NCBI RefSeq assembly: GCF_000429545.1 | Contig: NZ_AUCB01000039.1 | Coordinates: forward strand, 1-38,031 | Length of the DNA stretch: 38,031 nt | Direction of reading: 5' to 3' | Origin: Arenibacter certesii DSM 19833 | GTDB taxonomy: Bacteria > Bacteroidota > Bacteroidia > Flavobacteriales > Flavobacteriaceae | Shown here: positions 18,045-27,675 of the stretch, one piece after another | Layout: each line of letters begins with the position of its first letter | Position numbering within the stretch: position 1 is the first letter of the stretch | The notes under the pieces: model-generated | The model's input: only the letters and a program-made list of their open reading frames with translations | Databases searched by the model: none | Told to the model about the DNA's origin: nothing | Made by a program: the position numbers and the translations under genes

Positions 18045-18326
18045 ATGACCGCTATTAAGAATAATGGAAATAAGGTTGGAATTGAGATTGCCGCAGGTCC
18101 AAATGTGGGTTTTATTGATTACAGATTAGACAAAAAAGAATGGAAGGAGTTAAACTTATTAAATAGATGGAAAAAACATCTTCATCTACTGTGAAATTAC
18201 TTGCCAAATGCTTCATCTAGGGAGAATCATATATTGGTAATACTTCTTGCTGATAAGAAAGATTCATACAGCATTGGAAACGCCTGTATGATACAATTAC
18301 TTATTATAAACCAACTTAATAAGTAA
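18045..18326 (+). pseudogene. C-terminal relic of a second esterase, paralogous to 15119-17080
   Basis: In one frame: NNGNKVGIEIAAGPNVGF, then IDYRLDKKEWKELNLLNRW, KKHLHL, an in-frame TGA, and SRENHILVILLADKKDSYSI followed by GNACMIQLLIIN. This aligns throughout with the end of the intact esterase (AVGITVAAGPDAGILEYRID, HLHLPWYFT, GKHVLRLRL, GNSCRIRYFYVN). Only the C-terminal module remains; the catalytic domains are gone, replaced upstream by the IS1595 relic. It shows that two such esterase genes once lay in tandem. Confidence 0.75.
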
Positions 18327-18504
18327 GAGATTTTTAGTGTCAAATGTCTTATAATTTAAAGGAATTACATTAAATCAAGAGGAATCTTTTTTAATGGCGT
18401 TTTTTTTATTGATCAGTAATTGTAATTATTTACTTGTTACTTATTGTAATCAGTGTCATATTGCTAATATAGTGTTAATTATTGGGATTTCGGTAAAAAT
18501 ATCG

Positions 18505-18524
18505 ATTTAGTAAATCTACTAAAT
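18505..18524. promoter_or_regulatory. 8-bp inverted repeat upstream of susC
   Basis: ATTTAGTA-AATC-TACTAAAT: two perfect 8-bp arms with a 4-bp spacer, about 175 bp before the susC start. It is AT-only apart from one G and two C, so chance is possible in this AT-rich stretch. The place fits an operator for the SusC/D transcript. Bases 18327-18698 carry no gene and hold this site and the leader hairpin at 18626-18647. Confidence 0.35.
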
Positions 18525-18625
18525 TTACATTGTTGAAAATAAATATGAAGTGTGAAATCTTTAAAAATTTATTCAACTTTCCAAAGAATTTAATAAAAAC
18601 TAAAATAAATGAATTGAAGAAAAAA

Positions 18626-18647
18626 AGGAAATGCGCCAACATTTCCT
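18626..18647 (+). promoter_or_regulatory. Hairpin in the probable susC leader
   Basis: AGGAAATG-CGCCAA-CATTTCCT: 8-bp perfect stem and 6-nt loop, 51 bp upstream of the susC ATG at 18699. It is not followed by a U-run, so it is not a typical terminator. It could be a structured 5' leader element of the susC mRNA. Confidence 0.4.
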
Positions 18648-18698
18648 AAAAAACTAAATCGATTAAAATACATATATCAACCTAATACTGACAAATTT

Positions 18699-21600
18699 AT
18701 GAAAATCAATACTCTTGTGGCACAAAAAATTTACGAAGTTCTCATTTCAAGAATGAAATTGAGAATTACAATTACTCTACTGTTGTTAATATTGTTTCAG
18801 GCTCAAGCCGAAACAAATTACAATAAAGTATTAAATACCGACAATTTAAAAGTTCAAGAACTTGAAATTAGTGGTAAGGTTACTGACGAGAATGGAGCTC
18901 CAATTCCTGGTGTTAATATTTTAATTGAAGGAACTCTGAAGGGCACGCAAACGGATTTTGATGGTAAATATTCTTTAAATGTTTTAAAGGGAAATATATT
19001 AGTGTTTACCTATTTAGGGATGAAAACAATATCCTTAACTGTTGGAGACTCAAATACTATTGATGTTGTTTTATTAGAAGATACTGCGGCTCTTGATGAA
19101 GTAGTTGTTGTTGGATATGGTTCATTAAATAAAAGAGATGTTACAGGTTCTATAGCAAGTATTAATTCTGAAGATCTAACGGTAGTACCAACACATTCTA
19201 TAGGAGAAAGTCTTGCTGGACGTCTCCCTGGATTGGTTGTAAAGCAGAGTAGTGGTGCTCCAGGACTAAATCCAACCATAAATATTCGTGGTTTTAATAC
19301 AGCCGGTGAATCAGCATTGATTATTGTTGATGGTGTTGAGCGAGAATTTAATAATCTTGACCCTAATGAAATTGAAAGTATTTCTATCTTAAAAGACGCG
19401 TCTGCCGCTATTTATGGAGCAAGAGCAGCCAGTGGGGTTATATTGGTGACTACCAAAAGAGGTAAAATAGGGAAGCCTGTTATTACCTATAATAGTTCTT
19501 TGTCTTATCAAACTCCTACCGGGTATGCGCAAACAATTGATGCAAAGACCATGCTAGAGACACCTTTAATCACCACTCAACCACAAATATCAGATGCTAG
19601 ACGTGAAGGAATTCTCAATGGAACTATCCCAAGTACAAACTTTCAAAAGGCACTAATAAGGGAGTGGGCGCCTATGCATCAGCATAACTTAAATGTGCGA
19701 GGTGGAAGTGAAAAAGCTTTGTATTTTGTTTCCATGGGATATTTAGATCAGGGATCTGCATTTAAAACAGGGGATTACGGATATGATCGTTTGAATGTAA
19801 GATCTAATCTAGATTTAACAATAAGCGATAATCTATCCATAGGTTTTGATTTAGGTTGGAGGCGTGAAAGCGATGAACAGAGCCCTAGAGGTGGATGGGG
19901 TACAGCATATAACATTATGCAATTAGGGCATCCAGCCTATCCTATCAGGAATCGTGATGATAGTATGTCAACGAATTCATTTGGAGCACATAACTCTGAA
20001 TCTGTAACTTCAGAAGATATTCATGGAGTTTTTAAAACAACAACAGATGTAGTTGATACTAATTTTTCTTTTAAGTATAAGATTCCTAAAATAGTTGGTT
20101 TAACAGCAGAAGGAAGTGTTTCTGCTTTGATAACAAACAGATTTGATAAAGACTTTGAGAAAAAATTTACTCTTTATAAAGACGATGGCACTAACATAAC
20201 AGAATGGGCAACGTGGAATCCTACTGGACCAGATTTAACAGAAGAAACCAGAAGATCTAAAAGAGTAACGACACAATTATCATTGCGTTACAAAGGTGAT
20301 TTTGATGATCATCATGTGTCAGGATTGGCACTTTGGGAAACCATAAATGATGAGTTTAATTTTTCCAGTGCCTTTAGGGATGGCTTAATTTCAGCTGAAA
20401 TTCCATATATGTTTACTGGTAGTGCTGCTAACCAGCAAACAAATGGTTGGGCAACAGAGGATGGTCGAGCAAGTTATGCTGGTCGAGGAAGCTATAATTA
20501 TAAAGGGAAATACTATTTGGAAGGTTCCTTTCGTTTTGATGCAGTTCCTAGGTTTCCAACCGAAACACGTTGGGGATTCTTCCCAGGCGCATCTATCGCA
20601 TGGCGTATTTCAGAAGAGTCTTTTTTTAATGAATCCCCCACTATTAGTAACATGAAATTAAGATTATCTGTTGCTAATCTTGGAAATGACAATACAAATG
20701 GAGAATATGAATACTTGTCTGGTTTTGCAATTAGAAGCAACACTCAACAATGGTACTATTCGGGTAATAATTTGCAGCCATCTATTAGAACATTAGGGGT
20801 GCCAAATACTTCGATTACTTGGCAAGAAGCAACTACTTATAATGCGGGACTTGACGTGTCATTTTTTAATAATACGATTTCAACAGAATTGGATGTTTTC
20901 TATAGAAAAAGAACAGGCTTACTGGCGGCTGCTAATAGCCAAATACCAGGCACTACAGGGGCTTCTTTGCCATTAACGAATATAAATTCCCGTGACAATA
21001 GAGGGTTTGAGTCAGTTGCAACTTATATAGGAAATATATCTAATCTCAATTTTAGCGTTTCCGGTAATTTAACATGGAACAGAGAAAAATATTTACATTT
21101 TGAAGAGGCTGAATATACCTCTGAAGATGATATTCGTATCAGAAAACTTTCTGGAAATTGGGTAAATAGAACAATGGGGTATGTTTTTAATGGATTTTTT
21201 GATTCTCAAGAGGAAATAGATAATGACCCTGTAAGTTATTCTTATAACCCTATACCTGGTGATATCCGTTATGTGGATATTAATGGTGATAATGTTTTAA
21301 ACAGTAATGATAGAACTGTTGTCGGAAAAGGGACTAAACCCGAATGGATGTATGGACTTAATCTAAAGGCGGATTATAAAGGGTTTGACTTTACTATGTT
21401 CTGGCAAGGAGCTGCTGGTTTTGTTCAAAACATGGATAATTGGGAAAGAATAGTGAACCCTAGTGGTAACAGAACTCCTTATGTATATGTTCACGATAAT
21501 ACTTGGACTGAAACTAATAAAGAAAATGCGCGATTTCCTTTAAGATGGAATGATTGGAACAATACAACTACAGATGAATATTTAGTTGATTCTAGATATA

Positions 21601-21812
21601 TACGATTGAAAAATCTGGCGATTGGTTATACTATACCAAAGTCATTATTACAAAATATGGGAATAGAGTCGTTAAGACTTTATGCATCCGCCACAAATCT
21701 CTTGACGATTGATAGTTTAGGTGTTTTTGGAGAATTCGATCCTGAGAATAGTGGGTTTGGAGGTTATCCACAGAATAAAGTAGTAACAGTTGGATTAAAT
21801 TTGAGTTTTTAA
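18699..21812 (+). CDS. SusC-like TonB-dependent outer membrane transporter
   Basis: A 1037-residue protein. The first ATG is used, but a second in-frame Met at 18753 begins a cleaner signal peptide (MKLRITITLLLLILFQAQA). Residues ~57-128 form the CarboxypepD_reg-like domain (ISGKVTDENGAPIPGVNILI). It continues with the DEVVVVGYGS plug start, IRGFNTAGESALIIVDGVER (~205) and NPNEIES-type plug motifs (LDPNEIESISILKDASAAI), then a long beta-barrel ending in NKVVTVGLNLSF, an aromatic C-terminal residue as expected for outer-membrane insertion. It imports glycan fragments together with the SusD-like lipoprotein that starts 19 bp downstream. Codon use looks more AT-rich than in the fucose-catabolism genes. 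Confidence 0.96.
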   Translation: MKINTLVAQKIYEVLISRMKLRITITLLLLILFQAQAETNYNKVLNTDNLKVQELEISGKVTDENGAPIPGVNILIEGTLKGTQTDFDGKYSLNVLKGNILVFTYLGMKTISLTVGDSNTIDVVLLEDTAALDEVVVVGYGSLNKRDVTGSIASINSEDLTVVPTHSIGESLAGRLPGLVVKQSSGAPGLNPTINIRGFNTAGESALIIVDGVEREFNNLDPNEIESISILKDASAAIYGARAASGVILVTTKRGKIGKPVITYNSSLSYQTPTGYAQTIDAKTMLETPLITTQPQISDARREGILNGTIPSTNFQKALIREWAPMHQHNLNVRGGSEKALYFVSMGYLDQGSAFKTGDYGYDRLNVRSNLDLTISDNLSIGFDLGWRRESDEQSPRGGWGTAYNIMQLGHPAYPIRNRDDSMSTNSFGAHNSESVTSEDIHGVFKTTTDVVDTNFSFKYKIPKIVGLTAEGSVSALITNRFDKDFEKKFTLYKDDGTNITEWATWNPTGPDLTEETRRSKRVTTQLSLRYKGDFDDHHVSGLALWETINDEFNFSSAFRDGLISAEIPYMFTGSAANQQTNGWATEDGRASYAGRGSYNYKGKYYLEGSFRFDAVPRFPTETRWGFFPGASIAWRISEESFFNESPTISNMKLRLSVANLGNDNTNGEYEYLSGFAIRSNTQQWYYSGNNLQPSIRTLGVPNTSITWQEATTYNAGLDVSFFNNTISTELDVFYRKRTGLLAAANSQIPGTTGASLPLTNINSRDNRGFESVATYIGNISNLNFSVSGNLTWNREKYLHFEEAEYTSEDDIRIRKLSGNWVNRTMGYVFNGFFDSQEEIDNDPVSYSYNPIPGDIRYVDINGDNVLNSNDRTVVGKGTKPEWMYGLNLKADYKGFDFTMFWQGAAGFVQNMDNWERIVNPSGNRTPYVYVHDNTWTETNKENARFPLRWNDWNNTTTDEYLVDSRYIRLKNLAIGYTIPKSLLQNMGIESLRLYASATNLLTIDSLGVFGEFDPENSGFGGYPQNKVVTVGLNLSF

Positions 21813-21831
21813 TAAATTGAATTGGAAAATT

Positions 21832-23625
21832 ATGAAAAAAATAAGCAAAATATCCATTGTATTTGTGTTGACCCTTTTTGTATTCTCTTGTGAGGATCTA
21901 TTAGATAAAACCCAATTGGATTTAATAGGTGAAGATAAAGTTTGGAATGATGAATCTTTAATTGATGCCTATATGGCCGATATTTATTCCTCGGCAGAAT
22001 TTCATATGGGAACCCAGCAGGGGAACACATCTAGAAGAAGGCATGTCGTATTAGATGCTGGAGGTGAAGCACGTGCTCGTGATGGTGTTGGAGCAGGATT
22101 AATTAATGGCTCTATGAGTGAAAGTGGAGCAGATGGTGATATAGATTATTGGGATTGGGAGAATGTGAGAAGGATTAACGTTGCAATTCAAGAACTTTCT
22201 AATACCGAATCAACCTTGGAAACAAGTTACAGGGAAACTAGCTTAGGAGAAGCATATTTTATTCGAGCATGGGTTTATTTTAGTATGGTAAAAAGATATG
22301 GAGGGTTACCTATTATAAAAGAACCTCAAAATTTAACGTTATCATTGGAAGAGCTTAAAGTTGCCCGCTCTACTGAAGAAGAAACCTATGATTTTATTGG
22401 TGAGGATTGTGATAAGGCTGAAGTACTATTAGAAGGTAAAGTGCAGCCTTGGGGTAAAGCTACAAATTGGGCAGCTTTGGCACTTAAAAGTCGTGCCATG
22501 TTGTATGCGGGTAGTATTGGTGAATTTGGTAAAGTTAAACTTAATGGTCTAGTAGGTGTTTCAAATGCTGATAAATATTGGGATTTATCACTAGCAGCTT
22601 CCCAAAAAATTATTCAAAATGGACCATTCCAATTGTTCGATAATGCAGTTGGTGGAACTCATGCTGATAAAATAGAGAGTTACACAACAATGACCCTTAC
22701 AGATAATCCTATTACAAATACAGAGTTGATTTTTTCTGAACGTTTTAATGGAGCGGGAGGCAAAGGTTCTAGTTATGATTTATATTACCATCCAAATGTA
22801 GATGGCAATACTGGTTGGGGGGCAGTATCTCAGGTGTATCTAGAAACTGCAGAAATGTTTGAATATGCTGATGGATCGGCTGGCACTCTTGACCGTAATA
22901 CTTTGGTTCCAGGTCAGCGTCATAATGTTTCAGACCTATTTGGGAATAAAGATCCAAGGTTTTATGCTAGTATAGCCATACAGGGAACTGATTTTGGAGG
23001 TGCGCCGGTGTATTTTCATGAGGGAACATATGTTGGAGGAGTTCTAACGTTAGGAGGTACTAATAATGGTTTACCAGCATCAGGAGATTCAAGAAATTCT
23101 GTAAATTCTGCTCTTCTAAATATAAAGGGAATCGTTCGTGAAGAAGCACCTGATTATAATCAAGGAACTAACGATTGGACTGTTTTTAGGTTAGGAGAGA
23201 TCTATCTCAATTATGCCGAGGCAAAATTAGCCTTAGGAGATGATGGTGATGGTTTGACTAAATTGAATGCCATTAGAACACGAGCTGGTTTACCACTAGT
23301 AGCGACTTTAGATTGGCCAACACTAAAACAAGAAAGAACTGTTGAGTTGATTTTTGAGAATCACCGCTACTGGGACTTACGTCGTTGGAGAGATGCTGAA
23401 GAACAGTTAACAGATGTTGCGAACGGAGGAGCTGCAACCTTTACGGGTCTTAAGTGGCTGTATGATGCAGATGTTGATAAATATGAGATAACTGTAACGA
23501 ACGGAAACAACAGACCAGAACGCACCCCTAATGAAAGAAGGTTTGATGAGAAGCATTATTATTTCCCAATTGGTTCAGGTAGAATAGCTGATAATAGTGT
23601 ATTAATAGAAAACCCTGATTATTAA
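21832..23625 (+). CDS. SusD/RagB-like glycan-binding lipoprotein
   Basis: About 597 residues from the ATG at 21832 (MKKISKISIVFVLTLFVFSC, lipobox FSC). An in-frame TTG at 21817 is not needed. It has the SusD-like pattern: N-terminal TPR region (EAYFIRAWVYFSMVKRYGGL at ~140) and the C-terminal RagB domain with LNAIRTRAGLPLV, ERTVELIFENHRYWDLRRW and FPIGSGRIADNSVLIENPDY at the end. It binds the polysaccharide or oligosaccharide at the cell surface and forms the lid of the SusC channel. It ends the SusC/D transcription unit; a 144-bp gap follows. Confidence 0.96.
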   Translation: MKKISKISIVFVLTLFVFSCEDLLDKTQLDLIGEDKVWNDESLIDAYMADIYSSAEFHMGTQQGNTSRRRHVVLDAGGEARARDGVGAGLINGSMSESGADGDIDYWDWENVRRINVAIQELSNTESTLETSYRETSLGEAYFIRAWVYFSMVKRYGGLPIIKEPQNLTLSLEELKVARSTEEETYDFIGEDCDKAEVLLEGKVQPWGKATNWAALALKSRAMLYAGSIGEFGKVKLNGLVGVSNADKYWDLSLAASQKIIQNGPFQLFDNAVGGTHADKIESYTTMTLTDNPITNTELIFSERFNGAGGKGSSYDLYYHPNVDGNTGWGAVSQVYLETAEMFEYADGSAGTLDRNTLVPGQRHNVSDLFGNKDPRFYASIAIQGTDFGGAPVYFHEGTYVGGVLTLGGTNNGLPASGDSRNSVNSALLNIKGIVREEAPDYNQGTNDWTVFRLGEIYLNYAEAKLALGDDGDGLTKLNAIRTRAGLPLVATLDWPTLKQERTVELIFENHRYWDLRRWRDAEEQLTDVANGGAATFTGLKWLYDADVDKYEITVTNGNNRPERTPNERRFDEKHYYFPIGSGRIADNSVLIENPDY

Positions 23626-23769
23626 TTAAGTTTAAACAAATAAGGCCTTTTTGAAGATGACAGTTCCAGCAAATATTCCAGCTAAGTGTCCAATAATTTT
23701 TAAAAATGTATTTACAAAAGGACGTTTAAAACACCTACTAAATTCACAACAAATAAAGCAATTAAACAG

Positions 23770-24768
23770 ATGAAAAAAAGCATTATAATTATTTTTATTT
23801 ATTTAATTTCTTTACCGCTTCATCCACAAGAAGATAAAGATATTAAAGAAAGTTTTACAAAAATGAAGTTTCAGTTCGATAAGATCAGCGGAGTGGGTCA
23901 TGAAAAAGGGTGCACCCGTCGTGACCCCAGTGATGTGATCAAGGTGGGAGATACCTACTATGTATACTACACCAAGGTTTACGGAACGGGTCCTGGGTAT
24001 TGGGGTACGGTATGGAGTGCCTCTTCAAAAGATGAGGGCTACAATTGGACGGAATTGGGCGAAGTGGTAGGTCTAGGAATGAAAAACACTTTTGATTCCC
24101 AGGCAACTTTTACGCCCAATATTCTGTATGCCAACAAAAAGTATTACCTCTATTATACTGGGGTAAAGCCAACACCAGCGAATGAAAAAGGAGAATTTGA
24201 AAACAATTCAACTACCGATATTACAGCAATAGGTCTTGCTGTTTCCGATAGTCCTGAAGGTCCTTTTACAAGAATAAGTAATGAACCGATTTTGAAAGTA
24301 AGCCCAGAGCCTGATAAGTTTGATAGTTATAGGGTGGACGATGCGGTTTTAATGTACCGCAACGGAATTTACTGGCTCTATTATAAAGGACGAAGCCGAA
24401 GTCATGGACATGGTGGTCCTGGACATACACAAATGGGAGTTGCTTTTTCAAAAGACCCCGAAGGGCCATTTACCAAATTGGATAAAACAATATTAGCGGA
24501 AAGCCATGAAGTGATGTTGTGGCAGCAAGGGAATGGTGTTGGTGCATTAGCTTCTTTAAGTAGCACCTTCGAGTACGCCCCTGATGGTATTGATTTTATG
24601 AGTAATAAATTGGCCGTAAAAGTGGAAGGACGACCAATTGCCATGGGGGTTTATAGACCCGATCTGACCGATCGTACTGTTACAGATGCTGGACTTCATT
24701 GGGGCATTTCCATGGTGTTGAATGGTGATGAATGCTATCTAACAAGGTATAAAATGGTTTCAAAATAA
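23770..24768 (+). CDS. Five-bladed beta-propeller glycosidase, GH117/GH43-like
   Basis: A 332-residue protein with signal peptide (KKSIIIIFIYLISLPLHPQE). Propeller blade motifs recur: CTRRDPSDVIKVGDTYYVYY (~50), ATFTPNILYANKKYYLYYTG (~115), IGLAVSDSPEGPF (~157), VDDAVLMYRNGIYWLYYKGR (~193), MGVAFSKDPEGPFTKL (~225) and a last blade near LHWGISMVLNGDECYLTRYK. The RRDPSD motif supplies the base-type Asp of GH43/GH117-like families, and H-rich GRSRSHGHGGPGH may belong to the active site. GH117 enzymes act on anhydro-L-galactose, so a galactan or porphyran/agar-like link, or another alpha-L-sugar, is possible. Assignment between GH117, GH43 and newer related families cannot be settled by eye. Confidence 0.7.
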   Translation: MKKSIIIIFIYLISLPLHPQEDKDIKESFTKMKFQFDKISGVGHEKGCTRRDPSDVIKVGDTYYVYYTKVYGTGPGYWGTVWSASSKDEGYNWTELGEVVGLGMKNTFDSQATFTPNILYANKKYYLYYTGVKPTPANEKGEFENNSTTDITAIGLAVSDSPEGPFTRISNEPILKVSPEPDKFDSYRVDDAVLMYRNGIYWLYYKGRSRSHGHGGPGHTQMGVAFSKDPEGPFTKLDKTILAESHEVMLWQQGNGVGALASLSSTFEYAPDGIDFMSNKLAVKVEGRPIAMGVYRPDLTDRTVTDAGLHWGISMVLNGDECYLTRYKMVSK

Positions 24769-24806
24769 AAATAGTTGTGACTTTTAAATAAAGGTAAAGT
24801 ACAAAT

Positions 24807-26072
24807 ATGAAATCAAATATAATGAAACTTTCGCTTATCGCTCTCATTGTGGCGTTAGGGCATAGCTGCAGACAAACACCTAAGGGAGGCAGCACAAATG
24901 AAAATAAAAAGCCCAAAACTCAGGTAGCAGGAACCTTTGGCGATGACCTTTTTTTTCTAAAAGTACATTCCGATATCGTCACGCTACAAACTGGAGAAGG
25001 TCTGGTGGCTGTATCTCCTGCCTTGCAAGGTCGTGTTATGACCAGTTCTGCTAAAGGCATGGAAGGTAAAAGCTACGGTTGGATTAACAAGGCGCACTAT
25101 GAATCTAAAGATACGTTGCCACAGATCAATGTATATGGTGGTGAAGAGCGTTTTTGGCTAGGTCCAGAGGGAGGGCAGTATTCATTCTTTTTTAAAAAAG
25201 ATGTTGACTTCACTTATGAAAATTGGTACACACCTAGGCTAATAGATGTTGAGCCCTTCGAAATTAAGGAACAAACGCCTGATCAAGTATCCTTTGAAAA
25301 GACGGCAACCCTTACCAATTATTCAGGTTTTAGATTTGATTTTAAAATAGAGCGTAAAGTAAATGTGCTTTCAAAAAAGGAAATTTCCGATGCCCTAGGG
25401 ATATCCATGCCAGAAGGCATACATTCGGTTGGGTACAGAACCACTAACACCCTTACCAATATCGGAAATGAAGATTGGAAGAAAGAGACTGGTTTACCCT
25501 CCATTTGGTTGTTAGGCATGTTGAAACATTCTGAAACCACCACAGTGGTAATTCCATATACACAGGGTAACGAAGCCGAATTGGGATCGATAGTGAACGA
25601 TGATTATTTTGGTAAGGTTCCTTCGGATAGACTCGTTGTGACGGACAAGGCCATTTTTTTCAAGGGAGACGGCAAACAAAGAGGCAAAATTGGTCTGTCT
25701 CCCCAAAGAGCCAAGAATATAATGGGTAGTTATGATGCCATGGACAAGGCACTAACCATTGTTACTTATAACAAACCAAAGGGAGTCACCGATTACGTCA
25801 ATTCAAAATGGGAACTACAGGAAGAACCCTATAAAGGGGATGTTATCAACTCCTATAACGACGGACCATCGGAACCTGGGGCAAAACCTTTGGGACCGTT
25901 CTATGAACTGGAGAGTTCTTCTCCTGCAGCGGCACTGAAAAAGGGAGAATCGATAACCCATATACAATCCACCTACCATTTTGAAGGAAATGAAACTTGC
26001 CTAAATCAAATTGCCGAACAGTTATTGGGTGTTTCATTAAATGAAATCACTAAAATCTTTAAACAAAAATAG
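24807..26072 (+). CDS. Lipoprotein of a galactose-mutarotase-like family (possibly DUF6786)
   Basis: A 421-residue lipoprotein: signal KLSLIALIVALGHSC with the lipobox Cys at ~21 (an internal ATG at 24822 is equally possible). Beta-rich throughout, with GLVAVSPALQGRVMTSSAKG, NVYGGEERFWLGPEGGQYSF and PDQVSFEKTATLTNYSGFRF, which recall the beta-supersandwich of aldose-1-epimerases. I associate it with DUF6786, from memory only. It sits 38 bp downstream of the propeller glycosidase and 71 bp upstream of the sulfatase. It is probably periplasmic. Function unknown; mutarotation or binding of a released sugar is a guess. Confidence 0.65.
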   Translation: MKSNIMKLSLIALIVALGHSCRQTPKGGSTNENKKPKTQVAGTFGDDLFFLKVHSDIVTLQTGEGLVAVSPALQGRVMTSSAKGMEGKSYGWINKAHYESKDTLPQINVYGGEERFWLGPEGGQYSFFFKKDVDFTYENWYTPRLIDVEPFEIKEQTPDQVSFEKTATLTNYSGFRFDFKIERKVNVLSKKEISDALGISMPEGIHSVGYRTTNTLTNIGNEDWKKETGLPSIWLLGMLKHSETTTVVIPYTQGNEAELGSIVNDDYFGKVPSDRLVVTDKAIFFKGDGKQRGKIGLSPQRAKNIMGSYDAMDKALTIVTYNKPKGVTDYVNSKWELQEEPYKGDVINSYNDGPSEPGAKPLGPFYELESSSPAAALKKGESITHIQSTYHFEGNETCLNQIAEQLLGVSLNEITKIFKQK

Positions 26073-26143
26073 TAGCTGTTACAAGAACTGAAGTTACAGA
26101 AACATCATAGAGCAATAAAATTAGATATTTATAAACAATCAGC

Positions 26144-27649
26144 ATGAAAAAAATAGTATTTATACTCCTCTCATTCTTTGCAGCGATTATTTGTCAAGGA
26201 CAAAAAAAAGAGCAATCGAAGCCTAATATTATATTCTTTTTAGTAGACGATATGGGATGGCAAGAGACCTCTGTACCTTTTCATTCCGAGGCAACGGAAC
26301 TCAACTATCGTTACAATACGCCCAATATGGAACGCCTTGCAAATCGTGGTATGAAATTCACACAGGCCTATGCAGCAGCGGTATGCTCTCCTTCAAGAAT
26401 TAGTTTGATGACAGGGCTCAACTCTGCAAGACATAAGGTAACCTGTTGGACTTTAAGAAAAAACGAATCACCAAGCCAAAAGCTTAAGGATATTACGGAG
26501 CCAGATTGGAATGTTAATGGTATCAGTACAACAGAAGGAGTGGATAGGGCAATCATCGTTAATACGTTGCCACAACTTTTAAAACAAACAGGATATCAAA
26601 CCATCCATGTAGGTAAGGCCCATTTTGGTGCCAAGGATACGCCAGGCGAAAACCCACTGAACCTTGGATTTGATGTGAATATTGCAGGACATGCAGCCGG
26701 TGGACCAGGGAGTTACTATGGGACAAATAATTTTAGTGCTGCTTTTCGAAATGGAGACCTGATATGGGATATCCCAGGATTAGATGAATACCATGGAAAG
26801 GATATTTATCTGAACGAAGCTTTAACTATTAAAGCTAATAATGAAATTAACAAGGCGGTATCTGATAATAAGCCCTTTTACTTATATATGTCGCATTATG
26901 CTATTCATGCGCCATGGGAGAAAGATCCTCGGTTTTATGATAAATACAAGGCCATGGGGCTAACAAATTTTCAGGCAACATACGCCTCCATGGTAGAAAG
27001 TATGGACAAGTCGCTGGGTGATATAATGCAGAATGTAAGAAAGCAGGGAATTGAGGATAATACGATTATTGTGTTTATGTCTGACAATGGACAACCCTCG
27101 AACGCAGATAGTAACTTACCTCTTAGAGGCCATAAATTATTGCCTTATGAGGGAGGTGTAAGAGTTCCTTTGATTGTTCATTGGCCTGGGGTAACCCAAC
27201 CCGGTTCAGTGTCTAAAAATTATATGATTATAGAAGATATTTTCCCAACTTTCCTAGAAATGGCAGGTGTTAAACAATTCAAGCAGAAAGGTGGCCCTAT
27301 TGATGGCAAAAGTATTGTTCCATTTCTTGAAGGTAAAACAAAGCACAAACAGAACAGACCTATCTTCTGGCATTATCCAAATACTTATGGTGGAACTCTT
27401 TATTTTCCATACAGTTCTATGAGGCAAGGAAACTGGAAGCTAGTGTATAGACATGTTGGAAGAGAATTGGAATTATATAATTTAAAGGATGATCTTGGTG
27501 AGGAAAATGACTTGGCTAAAAATGAACCAGAAAAACTGATAGAATTATCAAAAGTTCTCTCTAATTTTTTACGTGAATCAGATGCCCAAATGCCGACGGA
27601 TAATAGAACAGGAAAGAAAGTGGTATACCCAGATGCTTTATTTGAATAA
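26144..27649 (+). CDS. Type I (S1 family) sulfatase
   Basis: A 501-residue secreted enzyme (signal KIVFILLSFFAAIICQGQ). NIIFFLVDDMGW carries the metal-binding D35-D36. The formylglycine motif is CSPSR at residues 81-85 (C81 oxidised by an FGE-type or anaerobic maturase; none is in this window), followed by ISLMTGL. DNGQPSN (~325) gives the second Asp-Asn metal pair, and the C-terminal subdomain has SSMRQGNWKLVYRHVGRELELYNL. It hydrolyses sulfate esters from the glycan in the periplasm; the subfamily and position specificity cannot be assigned by eye. Its neighbours mark the substrate as a sulfated fucose-containing glycan. Confidence 0.93.
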   Translation: MKKIVFILLSFFAAIICQGQKKEQSKPNIIFFLVDDMGWQETSVPFHSEATELNYRYNTPNMERLANRGMKFTQAYAAAVCSPSRISLMTGLNSARHKVTCWTLRKNESPSQKLKDITEPDWNVNGISTTEGVDRAIIVNTLPQLLKQTGYQTIHVGKAHFGAKDTPGENPLNLGFDVNIAGHAAGGPGSYYGTNNFSAAFRNGDLIWDIPGLDEYHGKDIYLNEALTIKANNEINKAVSDNKPFYLYMSHYAIHAPWEKDPRFYDKYKAMGLTNFQATYASMVESMDKSLGDIMQNVRKQGIEDNTIIVFMSDNGQPSNADSNLPLRGHKLLPYEGGVRVPLIVHWPGVTQPGSVSKNYMIIEDIFPTFLEMAGVKQFKQKGGPIDGKSIVPFLEGKTKHKQNRPIFWHYPNTYGGTLYFPYSSMRQGNWKLVYRHVGRELELYNLKDDLGEENDLAKNEPEKLIELSKVLSNFLRESDAQMPTDNRTGKKVVYPDALFE

Positions 27650-27675
27650 ATTGAAGAATACAATAAAATAGTACC

